From: Dolomedes plantarius
Lineage: Eukaryota; Arthropoda; Arachnida; Araneae; Dolomedidae
DNA length: 64,000 bases
Assembly: GCA_907164885.2 (NCBI GenBank)
Contig: OU015493.1
Location: forward strand, 218,437,757 to 218,501,756
Reading direction: 5' to 3'
The stretch's first letter is position 1. Every line of letters starts with the position of its first letter. Positions 46,146 to 58,652 of this stretch are shown here, piece by piece. The notes below the pieces were generated by a model. The model did not search any database, had not been told where the DNA came from, and worked only from the letters and a program-made list of their open reading frames with translations. The position numbers and the translations under genes are program-made.

Positions 46146-49080
46146 AAGAAGACTTATTCTAATAACCTTCTTTTAAAAACTTCGTAACTGTTCTGGAAAA
46201 TTTAAAGACCTAAATATTAAATTAGCAAAAAAAAAAAAAATGAAAGACACTAACACTTAAAATTTAGGAATTTTAAGTGTTTTTAAGGACAGTGAAAACC
46301 TTACAATCTGTTTTTGAAAAAAGATAAAGATTATTTTTGCGGAAAAGGTTCAATATATAATCGGATATTCCTATTGAATTTTTTTTTTTTTTTTTTTTTC
46401 CTGAGAACCACTTCTCTTTCAGCATCGGGAATTTCGAAAAATTTCTCTCGATAATTGAATTGAAAGGATCGATCTGATATGCGATAACTTGAAACTCCAT
46501 TTCCACCATCCGTGAAAGGCCTCCGCTGAAAAGGGGAATGACGAAAGCAACGGAAGCAAAGCAAAAAGGGGGGAACTTTATAGCGTTATATGTCTCTACT
46601 TCTCTGAAAAGTTGTTCTGGCCAAACATGCAGTCTACCCGTTTTGAGTCAGTCGGAATTCTACAAGTCCCCCTAACGCAACGGAAGTGTATCTCTTCGTG
46701 AACTCCGAGAACAATGGCTCGGGCCTCATTTCTCGGAGATAACGCGAGGTACGGAAATATATCGCCATTTTGTAGAATTCGGAGCTTCTGAACTCGAAGC
46801 AGAAATTAAACAATCAAAAAGCTCATTTTTCGAGGTGGAACAGATGAAATGAATGTAGAAAATAATTTAAATTCTTCCGCTTATATTTTCGTCTTGCAAT
46901 TTCCCGAACCAATTGATCTTGAGAAGTATATAAAAAAAAGTCTACCCTATCGATAACACGTTTCTCTTTCTGTTTGTTTTTTTTTTTTCCCAGCGATGAA
47001 AATAAAAAATGCGCTTTTACTACATAATTTGTCTTCGACAGAGAGGAAAGTGAAACAATAAGAACGAACAGCTCGAAACAAGTTCAAGATCAGCTTGACA
47101 ACGCTCGAATGAAAATAACGATTCTCCCTCATAAGATATGTTTGTATTCCAATACGCCGTTTCGGTAAACAATTGGGATTCATTCCAGTTGTTGACAACG
47201 GGCATCTAAACAATGGTTCGTCCTACCAGTTGAGGACAGCGATCAATCAGCGTTTCACCCTGCGTGGCATTAATATATTTATCTGCAGAGGCATCCAATA
47301 AATGTCGACATCTCACGTTCTGTCCAATTTGAGAAGAATCATTATACCGATCATATCATGGTATAATTACATCATTTCATCAAAATATCGTTTTATAGAT
47401 TCATCAAAATGGGGTGTGGATTCTAAACCAATGTTTATGAATTGACGAACAATTGATGAATTTAGATGAACGAGGAACAATTTTCAGTGATGCCGGCTCC
47501 AGATAAATGGGCCATTCTTGATTATTTCCAGTTTTTCCGATGAAAAAAGGCATATTTTCAGACATTCATAGAGGCATTTAACGGAAAGCTTTACATAGTG
47601 TATTGTTACGAGTTTGGGGCCAACTTGGCGTGCTATCGCCAGCATGCGATGTTTTGGAGTTCGCGTTAAATAAAACTATGGTTTAGCACGTTCACGCGTC
47701 TACCATGGAGTAAGTAATAATTCCTGCTCTTGGGTCTGTTGTTGGAAAATGGTTTGGTTGAGCGGTGTGGCAACACGGGTTTTGTTTCCTAAGTGAATAA
47801 GAGTCTGGAATGAAAAAATCAGTTAGAAAGTCGGTTTTATGCGATCGGTTGGGGTTTTTCAACAGGTGATATTCTTCTTGTAAACTATATTTCTCTCGGC
47901 TGGTATAAGACGAGGTCCTTAGAGGAAAAGATCGTTGAGGTCATATGCTACTTATTAATAACTGTTATACTGTATTAATTATCATCTCTAAATCCCTACT
48001 TGTTAAGAAAAGTTCTTAGGTGCTGGAATATTCAGCTTCCAGTGAAGATTCGACGTTCTTATTTTGTCTACTTCTGCAAGTTATGAAAAAGTGTACTAAA
48101 GTTTTAATGTTTATAAAATTCCTGTTATTCAATTGCGGTAACTGGCATATTTATTTCTGTATTTGAAATTCACTTTTTAAAATGTCTACCCGTCCCTCGG
48201 ATATGGTACAGTATTTTTATTCACGGGAATCGGAAACACTTGCATAGTTCTTGAAGTTTAAAGTGTTTTTCAATTTCCAAATATCTCGCTAAAAAAAAAG
48301 GAAAGTTCCCTTTCCCTCTCCTTTAAACACCACAGTAAAAAAATTAAAACATAATCTTGTAATTATTCGGGAAAATTCCTAGCATTATAATTCGTGAATA
48401 TGCTTTCCATGATAATACAAAAGACTTGTATGTACATTCGAAAGAATTCGGCCCCCAGGGTACTCTGGGCAAATCCCGACAAGAGCCACTGGATGCTCTC
48501 GTGCATAAGCTGGGAAAGATATGCAGCATTACACAGCAGGTTAGCAGAGGTTTCCATTGCCCCACAAGAGAAAGACCGGGCGAGAGAGAAATGGGGGATT
48601 ACAGCTTTATAAGCTGTAAGTTTTGAAGTGTTTGCGTTTCTCATGAGGGGAAAGATCAGAAATTGGTAAATCAGACATAGTGCCGCAGATACTTTGCGGC
48701 TATTCCCCCTCTTTAAAATAGGAGGGCGATGTTATCCCGATGTAAATGCTGTCGACGAATGTGTAACCTAGTGTGTTTTACACATAAGTAAAAACTAATA
48801 TAGGACTGTAATTTTATTTAAAGAACAAAAAAAAAAAAATGCGAGCGTGGCTCCCATGGCCATACATACTACTACAATGACAAACCTTGCCGTTGCCAAA
48901 ACGACATGAACAAATTAATATGAAAGCGTGCCATGGAGGCGTGTTACAGCTTGTTAATTAAACGTATGGGTACCAACAAATGCTAAGTTAAAATTTTTGT
49001 TAAGCCAGTTGTTGAATGAGACTGGAGTGTGCCTCCTTACACGGAAAGTTTTGGGGTATTTGCATATCAGCAGACATTAA
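46146..49080. other. Intronic DNA, no gene seen
   Basis: About 2.9 kb with poly(T) runs (46380-46399, 46976-46989) and a possible GC-richer patch at 48440-48600. No domain is recognised in any open frame, and no repeat partner was found in the window. Confidence 0.4.
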
Positions 49081-49082
49081 AC

Positions 49083-49495
49083 AGGAAGTCTGCTGGACCT
49101 CAGAGGATTCGCTCACCTCATTGTCAATCTGTTTCCAGTGACTGTCGGCTGGGATTCAAAGATTTTTATAAAATTGTACTCCCCTATAGAAAAAGCAATT
49201 TTCTACTCTGGTATTTTTTCATTCTTTAAAAGAAACACAAATAAGATTTTTTAATTTTAATGATTCTGGAAAAAATGTGGTATACTATTTTCAAATGCAC
49301 GTCATTGCACATTTCAAATGCACATCATTGGGTGGGCGACATTTCTAAAATGAAGAAGATAACAGAGAAAAAAAAGTCTTCCTCTATAAAAACGTATAAT
49401 TTATTATTTTTTTAAATCTTCCAGTCGACCATCGTCGGAAACATTTTCTCTCCATGGGTTAACAATGACCTGAGCAATCCGGCAGCCTTAAGTAT
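49083..49495. mobile_element. Diverged foldback relative of family C
   Basis: The left arm GGATTCGCTCACCTCATTG and the right arm CAATGACCTGAGCAATCCGGCAGCCTTAA are inverse versions of the same end, which also forms the right end of family C (GTGAGCGAATCCAATGG). About 410 bp, non-coding. Confidence 0.5.
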
Positions 49496-49877
49496 AGGTT
49501 AAAGATTTAGAAAATCCAATTGAGGAGTACGCCATGATGCTGCAGGTGTGCAGATATCAGCATATCTCATGAAGCAAATGCTTTTGTTCAATACAATGAG
49601 AAATAAGATTGGAATAGGTGTCATTGGCAAGCAAGTTTTGATGTATTTGCTTTTGGGGAATGGGTTGGAAGTTTGGAAAACAGATTGGGGAACCTATAGA
49701 TAGTGCATTGGTAACCACTGAAATACTTTTTAACTTCATGGGACGGATCATGGCTTTGAGGCTTCATTCAGAGACTCTAAAAATACTATGATAACTGCAA
49801 ATATATATGATAGTGTTTCGACATTTTATTTGAAATCTTACAAAGGGCAATGCATTATATTACTTCGACATTTTTAT

Positions 49878-50620
49878 TTAAGGTGACTGCCTACGTTGAA
49901 AATGTCATTTTTGACTATTTTGGTCAATTTTATTTATTTTTTTGTATGAATAGTGTAACTCAATCTTTTCTCTATTCAAAACTGTTTTGATTTTCATTCT
50001 ACATCAATTAGAAGCAGAGTTATAGCTATTTAAAAAAACATCGTCTCTACAAAATTGAAGTGGCAAACAAGTTTAATTGCGTTTTTCCCAGAATTATGTT
50101 TTTTAGCACAAATCTCTATCGTTATCATGATATCTCACATAATAATGCAAATAATTGGATAAAATTTTCAGGAAATGTTTTAGATGCTATAGTCAGTGAA
50201 ATGACGCACAATAATTGAGGTATAATAAATAGTTTTTTATTTGGGGCTGTTTTTATAGAGAAAGGCATGACGAATCGGAGAAAATTTTCCTATTGGATCA
50301 TAAAATTATCTGTATTATTTTGCATTTTAAAATTTCTCTTAGATTATGGGTCATTTTGAAGATAACTGTCATATGTATCATGTGTGAGAAGGAAATTGAA
50401 ATAGTAGCACTACAATTTTGTGCATAGGGATAGGCGTTTTAGCTAAATTTCATTAAAAGTTACTTCAAATTGACCAATTTATAAAAAAGTTGGAAATTGA
50501 CAGGTAAGTTTTTGTTCATTTTTTAATTTTTAAGTGCTATTTTACCATAAAAGACCAAAAAATTCCTTTAAAAATTTTTTTTAAAAAAACATTGGCTCCG
50601 AACGTAGGCAGTCACCTTAA
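49878..50620. mobile_element. TTAA-flanked MITE, family B
   Basis: TTAA at 49878-49881 and 50617-50620. Exact inverted ends GGTGACTGCCTACGTT and AACGTAGGCAGTCACC. AT-rich, non-coding, single copy in the window. Confidence 0.9.
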
Positions 50621-52184
50621 ATGCCCCCATTTATACGTGAAGTCCGAATGGCTAATAGAGTTGTAGAACGCCTTGATTGAGCCAGTATCGTTTAACCCCT
50701 TAGATAGCCCGCTGCAGTCCAGTTACCGGGAAATCTGTATGTGTGTATGCGCAAACGAAAGAGATCTACCAATGAAATAAGAGAGATAGGTATTGCAAGA
50801 TAGGATCGATGGGGTGAATCTCGTATTCAACATTCTGTCACGAAAGCTTCATTTTAGGCTTTTCCTTGTATCTTTATTGAGGAATCTTTTAAAGTTATAT
50901 GCTGAAGAGAAACTGGCTTTTCGGATTTCTCAATATCGTATGTGCTTTGTCATTATCCTACACCGAGACCTGAGGTATGAGTATTTGCTCTGTGCCAGTT
51001 GAGCCATTTATCGCGAATCACTCAAAGTCATTTAAATCATTCACATCTTGCAAGTAAGATAATCTCCGGTGTTTGAATGAGTACATTCCCAAGAAATAAA
51101 ATAAACTGAGTGGTGATATTTTATTAAGAAAATGGTCCCAAATTGGAGGTTTTTAGACAAATATTTATAGTCCTCGTATTATACGAAAATCATCGAATAA
51201 ATCCGACGTTACTGATTTGTTCAGATAGTTTTGAGGTTGCGGATCATGTAGAAATGTTGTCATTAAAGACACGTAACACAGTTTAGGAATCATGACGTTT
51301 CGTTATAGCAGAAAATTCTTCCGACTGAATCACTGCAGAATCTGAAATACATTCTCCAAGCCAACAAAAAAGTTGAAAACCATGGTCCATGGCAAAGACC
51401 GAGTCATTTCTTAAAAATTCCTCTAACAGAAGGAATGCTGGAGACATTCCCCTTTAAAAGACTCCAGAAGAGTTGAAATAATGATCGATCTCCAGAAAAA
51501 AAAAATCTGTTTCCGCAGTAAATATTGGGTTCTGGATCATTCCAGCCCCAAAAAAGTGAGTGAAATTTAAGACTCCAGAGAAAGTGATGTTAAGGCCTTC
51601 TTGGCAATGTACCAAGCCAATGACACAACGAGGTTTCCTTCCTCGTGTAGAGGGTTCCTTTCACCCATCCCAGCATTGTGTGAGGTCCATCTCGTTCTAT
51701 GTCAAATACGCGGGTCAATCACAAGGCCATTAAACATGCACCGGACGGTCAATAATGTTGATGGCCGGATAAAGAGGTATTTGTGCATATTAAACAGGCA
51801 CCGAGCGTTTTGCCGTAATAAGCTATCGATTTCCGCATCTGTTTAATTGCAGTCTTTAATTTGCAATCACGGGTCCAATCAATCTGCGTTCGACTGATGG
51901 ATGGGCACAGCGGTGGCGAAGGGACGTGATGGCGATGGGCGGCCGATAAAAGCCCGTCGCAGATGAATCGGCGGAGACGACCCATCAGCTCGACGATTGA
52001 TTTCGGGTGAAGCGCGCTCACGGATAATGGGCGATTCGAAAAAAAGCCAGTATTCAAATTACCTCTTGCCATTACTTACAGATCCAATGAGGCAATCCAT
52101 TACGGGTCGTCTCTCTCCTTTTTTCATAATACGCGATCGTAGGGTTTCTGGGTAGTAACGCTATGTTATTTACCATACGGTTAC
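50621..52184. other. Intronic DNA, no gene seen
   Basis: A GC-richer segment at 51700-52075 carries open frames on both strands without a recognised domain. Confidence 0.4.
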
Positions 52185-52500
52185 CATAGGGGGACTTACC
52201 TTTGAAATAGGGTTATAACGCTCTATGTTAACCTATGGAGAAATTATTTCCGGTGATGGTCTGTAAAGATTTTTATTTTTTACCTCTGGAATAGAGAAAG
52301 ATAATTTTTACCCCGGTACCTTTTTCATTCTCGAAAAGAAACTCAAATCATATTTTGTAATTGGAATTTTCCAGGGGAAAAAATGGGTAGTGCTGTGTTT
52401 TAAACGCACAACATTTCCTTGTGGGGAGGACATTTCGAAAATGAATGCGATAGTAGAGTAAACAAATTTCTATATTGCGGAATTAATTATTTAAAAAAAT

Positions 52501-52550
<50 letters not shown>

Positions 52551-52786
52551 TGTTGTTGTTGTTGTTGTTGTTGTTGCTAATGCCCCCTGGTTAGAAGTTC
52601 CATTCACCAGGTCCTAATAGGCTTTTGGGCTTGAGGAACATGTGACTATTATTTGTAGGGTCAGCAGATTTTAAGGGCTCGCGAAGATAATCCACTCTTG
52701 AATTCGGAAATATACACGTGTAGAAATGCAAAGGCATGCAATTCATGGGATGTTCTGCGGCTAAGGGTTTTAAAACGATAAATTAA

Positions 52787-52839
<53 letters not shown>

Positions 52840-52914
52840 CAATCTAAGTCGCCCATCATCGAAGAAAATGTCTGTGCAGGTTAGCAAGGAGTTGAGCGAA
52901 TCCATTAGAACAAC
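52185..52914. mobile_element. Diverged family C relative with internal microsatellites
   Basis: GTTAACCTATGGAGAAATTAT near 52228 and CAGGTTAGCAAGGAGTTGAG near 52878 are inverse forms of the family C end. Between them lie (AT)n at 52505-52547, (TTG)n at 52551-52575 and (AT)n at 52795-52838. Boundaries uncertain. Confidence 0.45.
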
Positions 52915-52922
52915 TTCCTAGT

Positions 52923-53098
52923 CAGTGGCGTAGCGAGAGGGGGGCAAGGGGGTCTATCATGCCCCGGGCGCCACTCTCAGAGAGACGCCAAATGGTCCTT
53001 TTCACTAATTCTATATATAATATTACTATATGTTTTTCGGAGGGGGGCGCCAAAAAGGTATCATGCCCCGGGCGCCAGTTATGCTCGCTACGTCACTG
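52923..53098. mobile_element. hAT MITE, CAGTGGCGTAGC family, copy 3
   Basis: The ends are CAGTGGCGTAGCGAG and GCTCGCTACGTCACTG. The flanks TTCCTAGT (52915-52922) and TTCTCAGT (53099-53106) match at 6 of 8. It carries the same GCCCCGGGCGCCA blocks as copies 1 and 2. Confidence 0.85.
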
Positions 53099-53106
53099 TT
53101 CTCAGT

Positions 53107-54780
53107 ATAGTTAACAAAGCTTACTAGGATTAACCAGGATGCCTGTTACATTCATAATAATATAGTTATGAATTTAATAGTCTGGTATGATGTTCGGTGG
53201 TGTGGACACCCTTTGAGATTACAAGATTACCCGGAAGAAAAATGGAAAAAATTTATCGTAAAATGAACAATTTAATCACTTCAAAAGCACAGGATGGGAA
53301 GCAACGCTAAGACCGCACACAGAGAAATTCCGCCGTAACCATGAGAAATAAATTTAAACTAATAAATATACGTACGAACCGGTGAGAAAGTTGTGTTTCA
53401 GGACAGTAAGCTCATACGAACCGACCTGCTGCAATTTGAAATAAAAGTTTCATTTACCAATGCTTCTTCATGACAGGTCGTTGTAGGTGCAACTACAACA
53501 AGCCACAATATTTTTGAAATGTTACGACATGACTGGAATCGTCGTTGGCAAACAATTCACGGGATAAAATAAAAAATAATGGAGAAATGTCTAACAAACT
53601 GGCAGAAGTCATTAGCAGTTTTCTAAAGAGAGCCTATAAATTTAAAGCCCAGTAAAGGTCATAAAAATGGCGTTCTTTGCGCTTTTTAATGATGTCTTGT
53701 TTACTGGTATTCACTTATCGCTGAGGACCGTCCACTTCTTTTACGTGGCCCGGGGCTCGTTTCTGAAAGCCTAGTTGCGCCTGCTGGCAGCTTCCCGGCG
53801 TTGTTAGACGAGTTGTGTCACCTGTTCATAAAATCATTGTGTAGCTATTTATCAGGGAAATCATTACTTTTCAAGATCGTGATTAGCATGGCGAAATTTG
53901 AACAGGGGAAATAAAGGGATGCTGGAGAACTGGAAGCATGAGAAAAGCCTGCTCACCGCTGGTTAAATAGATCGCAATGGTCGGCACTTTATTCGCAATT
54001 AAGACATTCATCACAGAACATTCGTATGCTAGGGATTGTCTTCTTCCCTTTCCGCATTCAACAAAGAGAAACAAAAATATTTTATGATATCTTTTCGCGG
54101 AGCATTTATTAAAATCAAAACTAAATGATGTTTGGATTCCCTGCGTTTCTACAGCGCATCTATCTATCACCAATCATTCTTGCTGTCCTCTTTGATTATC
54201 ATGTGTAGTCCATTATGTTTTCTATTAGCCCCCGAGGCTTGAAATAAAAAAAAGATTCCTACATGCGTGGTTTGTGTTGAGAACGCTCGAGATACTCATG
54301 ACTGTCGTTGAGTGCACTAGAAATACACGCTATGTTCACTCCTGCCATTGATTATTCCCATGGCCGCTATTGAGTGTGCTAGACATTTTTTTTAATTCAA
54401 CGACTCCTCCTTGTAGATAGAACTCACAGATTTTCTATCAACTAAATACTTATTCGTGACTAATACTTACTGCTAAAAGATTCAATTCTCCTGATCCTGC
54501 ACTAGCAGCGAAATGATAAAAACTTCTCGCACCTAGCAAAAGTCAATGGAACCCAGTCATCTCCTGCTTAGACGCCGATTATCAATCATGTTGAACCTAA
54601 TGAACGCCTCTGAACCATACTGGTTCAGAGACGAAACTCTACGCCTCTGAACCAGTCTGGGAGCATATTGTATACTTTTGATTTAGCCTGTAGCTTCAAT
54701 TTCATCAGAACTTTCCATCGCATACGGAATGTTCTCTCGAATACCTGTTGGGTGGAAAGGCGCTCTACTTGGCTACATCT
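53107..54780. other. Intronic DNA, no gene seen
   Basis: An imperfect local duplication (GCCTCTGAACCA... twice) lies at 54605-54655. The minus-strand frame at 53883-54173 has no domain. Confidence 0.4.
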
Positions 54781-54866
54781 TTGTTGTCAGTAACGGATCG
54801 AGCCTCTTGGAGGGCCCCAAGCGCAGCGTAGTTTGGAGCCCCCCCCCCAAAAAAAAAAAAAAAAAT
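54781..54866. mobile_element. hAT-like terminal fragment with C-run and A-run
   Basis: GGAGGGCCCCAAGCGC, then a C-run and A-run (54840-54866), resembles the C/G-run plus A/T-run junctions in the hAT MITEs at 4690, 12070 and 36845. No second end was found. Confidence 0.3.
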
Positions 54867-56094
54867 GTTTACCTCTTTATGAAGCTACTAACTTTCGCGG
54901 TTCCCTAGATAGCGTGTGCCTTTGTGCGATGATCCGCCTCTGTCGTTTTCCTGACACACTCTCTTCTGTACTTTGTGGACCTCATATCACCAAGAAAAAC
55001 ACTCAACTTTCGATAAATTCTGTCCGAGTGCCACTGAGAATCGTTCGACTGATTTGCCCCATTCACTTGAACAGTTCTCAAGGTGTATCCACTCTTGATG
55101 ACAAGACAGACTAATCGGTATACTCTCTCGTCGAACCACCCACTGCCACGACTCGAACAAACGACAACACGTGAGCGCCTTTCGCTAATGCCACCCTCGA
55201 CAAATGAGCTTCTTAATTAGTTTTGTCTGCTCCACGTGCGCATTATCAGAGCTAAGCCCCCAGCAGCTTTCAGCGAAAGACGCCATTAGAGATGAATTTA
55301 TTTTCCGAAAACATCATTAACCGAAGACCGTCACCTCTTATGAGAAAACACCCTTCTTCTTCTTCTTCTTCGAGAGAGAGAGAAATACCCAAAATTCACA
55401 CCGACGTTTTGGATATGGGCACTTTTACCGTCCAAGGTCTGTCGATTACTGCTGACGATGTTATGGGTTTCGCGAACAATCAGAGCATGGCGCGAGGTAA
55501 CCGCAGGCGCCATTATCGCGAAATAAAATGAAATTCATTTCCAGAGAAAAAAACGTATTGAGTCAGCAAAAAGATAAAAATTAAACAGAATGTAACGTAT
55601 GCTAGGCGCGTAGGCTACCAAAAATAGCCGCTTTTATGCTGTTTCTCTGCAACAACGCGTATGAAACGGATGTGTTTCATAAGACGTCTTTTGTGACTGC
55701 GAATTTGAAGAGCAAGAGAACTGCTATTAACCCGTTTCTTTTTATAACTCGGTTTAAAGAAACAAGGCTCGTGGGCAGACAAATGTTTGACAAAGAAAAA
55801 TCAGATTTATTTTTTGAGATTTCCAGCAGTTCTCAAAGACGAATGCTGATAAGAGAATCGTTGAAAGATGAAATGCTCACATAATAGCACAATTTATCTA
55901 AGGTTTTTTTATCTGCTGGATTTTAGCCGTCTTCATCATGATAAAATAGTGGAATGATACAAACACATAATGAATGTTACTCAAAGTATATGCATAAAAA
56001 AGAGTAATGGTAGAGTCCTCTACGCGTGCAAGGATTGGGAGCATGAGAACCATCGATAAGAAAATTAAAAGCTGGTAATAAATATCGGTAAAAT
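54867..56094. other. Intronic DNA, no gene seen
   Basis: A short (TTC)n and (GA)n tract at 55348-55382. Plus-strand frames at 55292-55531 and 55636-55884 show no domain, and no acceptor/donor pair supports an exon. Confidence 0.4.
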
Positions 56095-56849
56095 TTAAGG
56101 GGACTCACGACTCTTAAGTCGAGGAAATAAGGCATATTTTCATACTTTTTGACTCTTTGTAACTATTTCAATTTACTCTCAATTTTTTCAAGTTTTGCGT
56201 ATATGATAAATTGATATATTTATTTTAATAAACAAATTTTCAACTCTCCAAGTAATTTAAAATAATTTTTTTTAATGCTTTATATATACCTTGTTTTTTA
56301 AGCATTTTTATTGTATACTGGCTTGCGCGGAGAACTATGAAATTAATTTTACACTTAAATGTATAATTCCTGTTTTATATTTAAAATAAATAATTCAAAA
56401 TACAATTGAACTTAAAACATTCAACATTAAAATTTTTTTTCAATTTTTTTAAAACTGCTCAAAATTTACTTAAAATGTCCTTAAATTTTTGCATTAATTT
56501 ACCCCCGAAAAAATAACAAAATGTGCAGCGATTACAATAATTCTAATTCAGACGCAATAAAATAACATGATTATGCAGTGATAAAAATTTCACGGAATTA
56601 TGTTTCATAGTTTTTGAGATATCAGTTGCGAAATGATGCAAAATTACATTTTGAGAAAAATGAGTTTAAAATTTCTCTTACGATAAACTCGATCAGTAAT
56701 TAAATATTTAGAATATCAATATCGCCGGAACTAAGCGGAATATTTTCATGAGGTTTGCTTTATTTTGTTCAGAAATGATCAGGCTTTAACATATATATTT
56801 TTCGAAACATCGAATGTTTTAAAGATTTAAGGGTAGTGAGTCCCCTTAA
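56095..56849 (-). mobile_element. TTAA-flanked MITE, family A, copy 3
   Basis: Inverse orientation. TTAA at 56095-56098 and 56846-56849, with ends GGGGACTCACGACTC and GGGTAGTGAGTCCCC. It shares the full body with copies 1 and 2. Confidence 0.9.
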
Positions 56850-57061
56850 ATCTGAAATATCCGGCATTTGAAACACAGTTCACTCCTTTTATCTTTTATA
56901 CAGGTTATCAGTGACATTGCTAAAAGATTATTTCTATTTTGATTTTAGAAAACGTTAACATTAAAATGATTTTATTCTCTCCGTAGTAACACTTTTGATA
57001 AAGTCGGTATTACATGAAAATAAAACTCTATACCATTTTAAAATCTGTGTCCCACTTTTTT

Positions 57062-57125
57062 ATCTAAAACTACTGACCGGATCGGGATTCGAACCTGAAC
57101 CCTGGTATCCTTCAGGCAAGTGCTC
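57062..57125 (-). mobile_element. tRNA-derived SINE fragment
   Basis: The minus strand has GGTTCGAATCCCGATCC, a consensus B box, about 25 bases after AGAGCACTTGCCTG, a typical tRNA-like anticodon-arm sequence. The A-box side is decayed. Confidence 0.5.
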
Positions 57126-57256
57126 TTTACTTTGAAGAATCGATGCTTTTCATGTACTAATAGTGAAAGTTTTATCCCATATTTAATTTAACATGCTTTG
57201 TTTAATATTGAATAGTTAGTTTGCGTACAATCTATAATTTTTTTTCATACTTTCAG

Positions 57257-57307
57257 AGTAACCAATATGACTGTCTGCTTTGTTTACGGCATGCAATACA
57301 AAATCCG
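57257..57307 (+). CDS. Putative second exon of the formin-like gene
   Basis: Seventeen codons in phase 0 encoding SNQYDCLLCLRHAIQNP. A strong acceptor (ttttttttcatactttcag) precedes it and a consensus donor gtaagt follows. Joined to the exon ending at 24655 it continues the frame as RKIS-SNQYDCLLCLRH. The pattern Cys-x-x-Cys-Leu-Arg-x-x-x-x-Asn matches the helix in formin FH3 regions where a C..CLRA.MN motif precedes a conserved glycine. That resemblance is from memory of the family and is the main reason for the formin suggestion. A 51-bp exon is short, so the call depends on the pairing with the upstream exon. The next exon was not found before the window ends. Confidence 0.55.
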
Positions 57308-57739
57308 GTAAGTCTGAAATTCTCTCTTTTTGTGTTTGTTTGTTGTTTGTTTATTAACTTGACAACTGTATGTAAGAAAATTCTACGTCACGTAACGTAA
57401 TGTAATATTTTTATTCAGTAACATAATGTTTTCTGAGCTGTCATTACCATTGAATTTAATGTAAATATTGTAGCAAAAAATACAAACGTGTTGATACCTT
57501 TACATTTACACTTTATCGTCATTAATTTCCTGATCTACTTTTAATTTTCTTTCTGTCTTAAAGCTAATCTTAATAATTGTAGTTGATTTGCTTATTCCAG
57601 TTACTTGTCTAACCACCTGAACATTCTTATTCTCGTCTAATGATGGTTTGATTTGTTTGTTTGATTGTTTTTTCTTATTGGAGGTTGACATCTCTAATTA
57701 TTTTCAAGCCAGGTCGAGTTTTTTTTCTGCGTTCATCCA
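57308..57739. other. Intronic DNA after the second exon
   Basis: A minus-strand frame at 57506-57691 contains VVRQVTGISKSTT, faintly like a transposase helix-turn-helix, but nothing else supports an element here. Confidence 0.4.
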
Positions 57740-58265
57740 AATCAGTTTATAACAATTTGCTTCACTTCAGATTGAAGCGATTTTCTACCAAGAACCACGT
57801 CAGTATATAATGATTAAGCATCGAAATCAGTGTATAATAATTTATTTATCCAAAGTATAAAATATAATTTATTTTATTTCTGAACGAAGCGATTTTTTAT
57901 TAAAAACCAAATCAGTATCTAATAATTTAGTATGCAAATCAGTATTTAATAATTTTGTATCCAAATCAATGTATAATAATGTATTCGTCCAAATATAAAA
58001 TAATTAATTTAATCAACAATATTAATTTATTTAATCACTAATCCAATCAGTATGTAATATTTATTTATTCCAAATCAGTATCTAGTAATTTCGTATTCAC
58101 ATCAGCCCGTAAGGATTTAGTATCCAAATCAGTATATAGTAATAACTTATTTATTCAGAGTATTCAATAATTTACTTAATCACTCATCCTATCAGTAAAT
58201 ACTAATTCGTTTTACTTCAAGATGAAGCAGTTTTCTATTAAGAAACAAACCAGTAAATATGCATG
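57740..58265. repeat. Degenerate tandem array (CAAATCAGTATNTAATAATTT units)
   Basis: A ~23-30-bp motif with CCAAATCAGTAT.TAATAATTT recurs at least ten times (57738, 57803, 57826, 57910, 57938, 57961, 58045, 58069, 58120 and others). A longer unit with GAAGC.ATTTTCTA.AAGAA recurs near 57775, 57887 and 58225, suggesting a higher-order repeat. Confidence 0.75.
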
Positions 58266-58650
58266 ATGTGTGTATCAAATCGAATCGTCCATTTCATCAA
58301 GTTCAAATGAATAAATCAATGCAGGTATGGTTCAATTTGAATGCGAGTTGCTGACTTGGCAACAAGAAGAATCGTGGCGCGGCATCACGTAGTGACTTAT
58401 GACATGATGAGCTAAAGATTAATTAATCTGTCCATTCATCAAGGCGAGAAATTCTCATTACCGATGCCATCGCGAAATGACGTCCCTGCCTTCAGGTATG
58501 CGTTCGGACGGGCAACTTTTTCACCGACTGACGAACACAAAAGCTATCTCCCCGAAACATTTCAGAGGCGAGCACGTAACTTCAGAAAAAGAGTAGAGAT
58601 GGATTGGAGAAAGTGGAGATAGTTCAACGTTCTTTGTGTGGAGGCTCAAA
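58266..58650. other. Unique DNA between tandem array and Tc1-like element
   Basis: Slightly GC-richer and without a recognised exon. Confidence 0.4.
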
Positions 58651-58652
58651 TA

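Larger units (their letters stand above)
24656..57256 (+). other. Putative 32.6-kb intron
   Basis: It runs from the donor gtaaat at 24656 to the acceptor ttttttttcatactttcag ending at 57256. Both flanking exons are in phase 0 at this junction. The interior is dominated by mobile elements, listed separately. Intron identity depends on the two exons belonging to one transcript. Confidence 0.5.

Noticed and set aside
51749..52072. 107-residue minus-strand frame in a GC-richer patch
   Set aside because: No recognised domain, and no convincing acceptor/donor pair or partner exon. It may be non-coding unique DNA.
57506..57691. Minus-strand frame with a helix-turn-helix-like VRQVTGISKSTT
   Set aside because: No further transposase motifs, no terminal repeats, and no repeat partner in the window.
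58325..58620. GC-richer patch as a third formin exon
   Set aside because: A CAG/GTATG junction at about 58491-58498 looks like splice signals, but the frames on either side contain stops and no family pattern.
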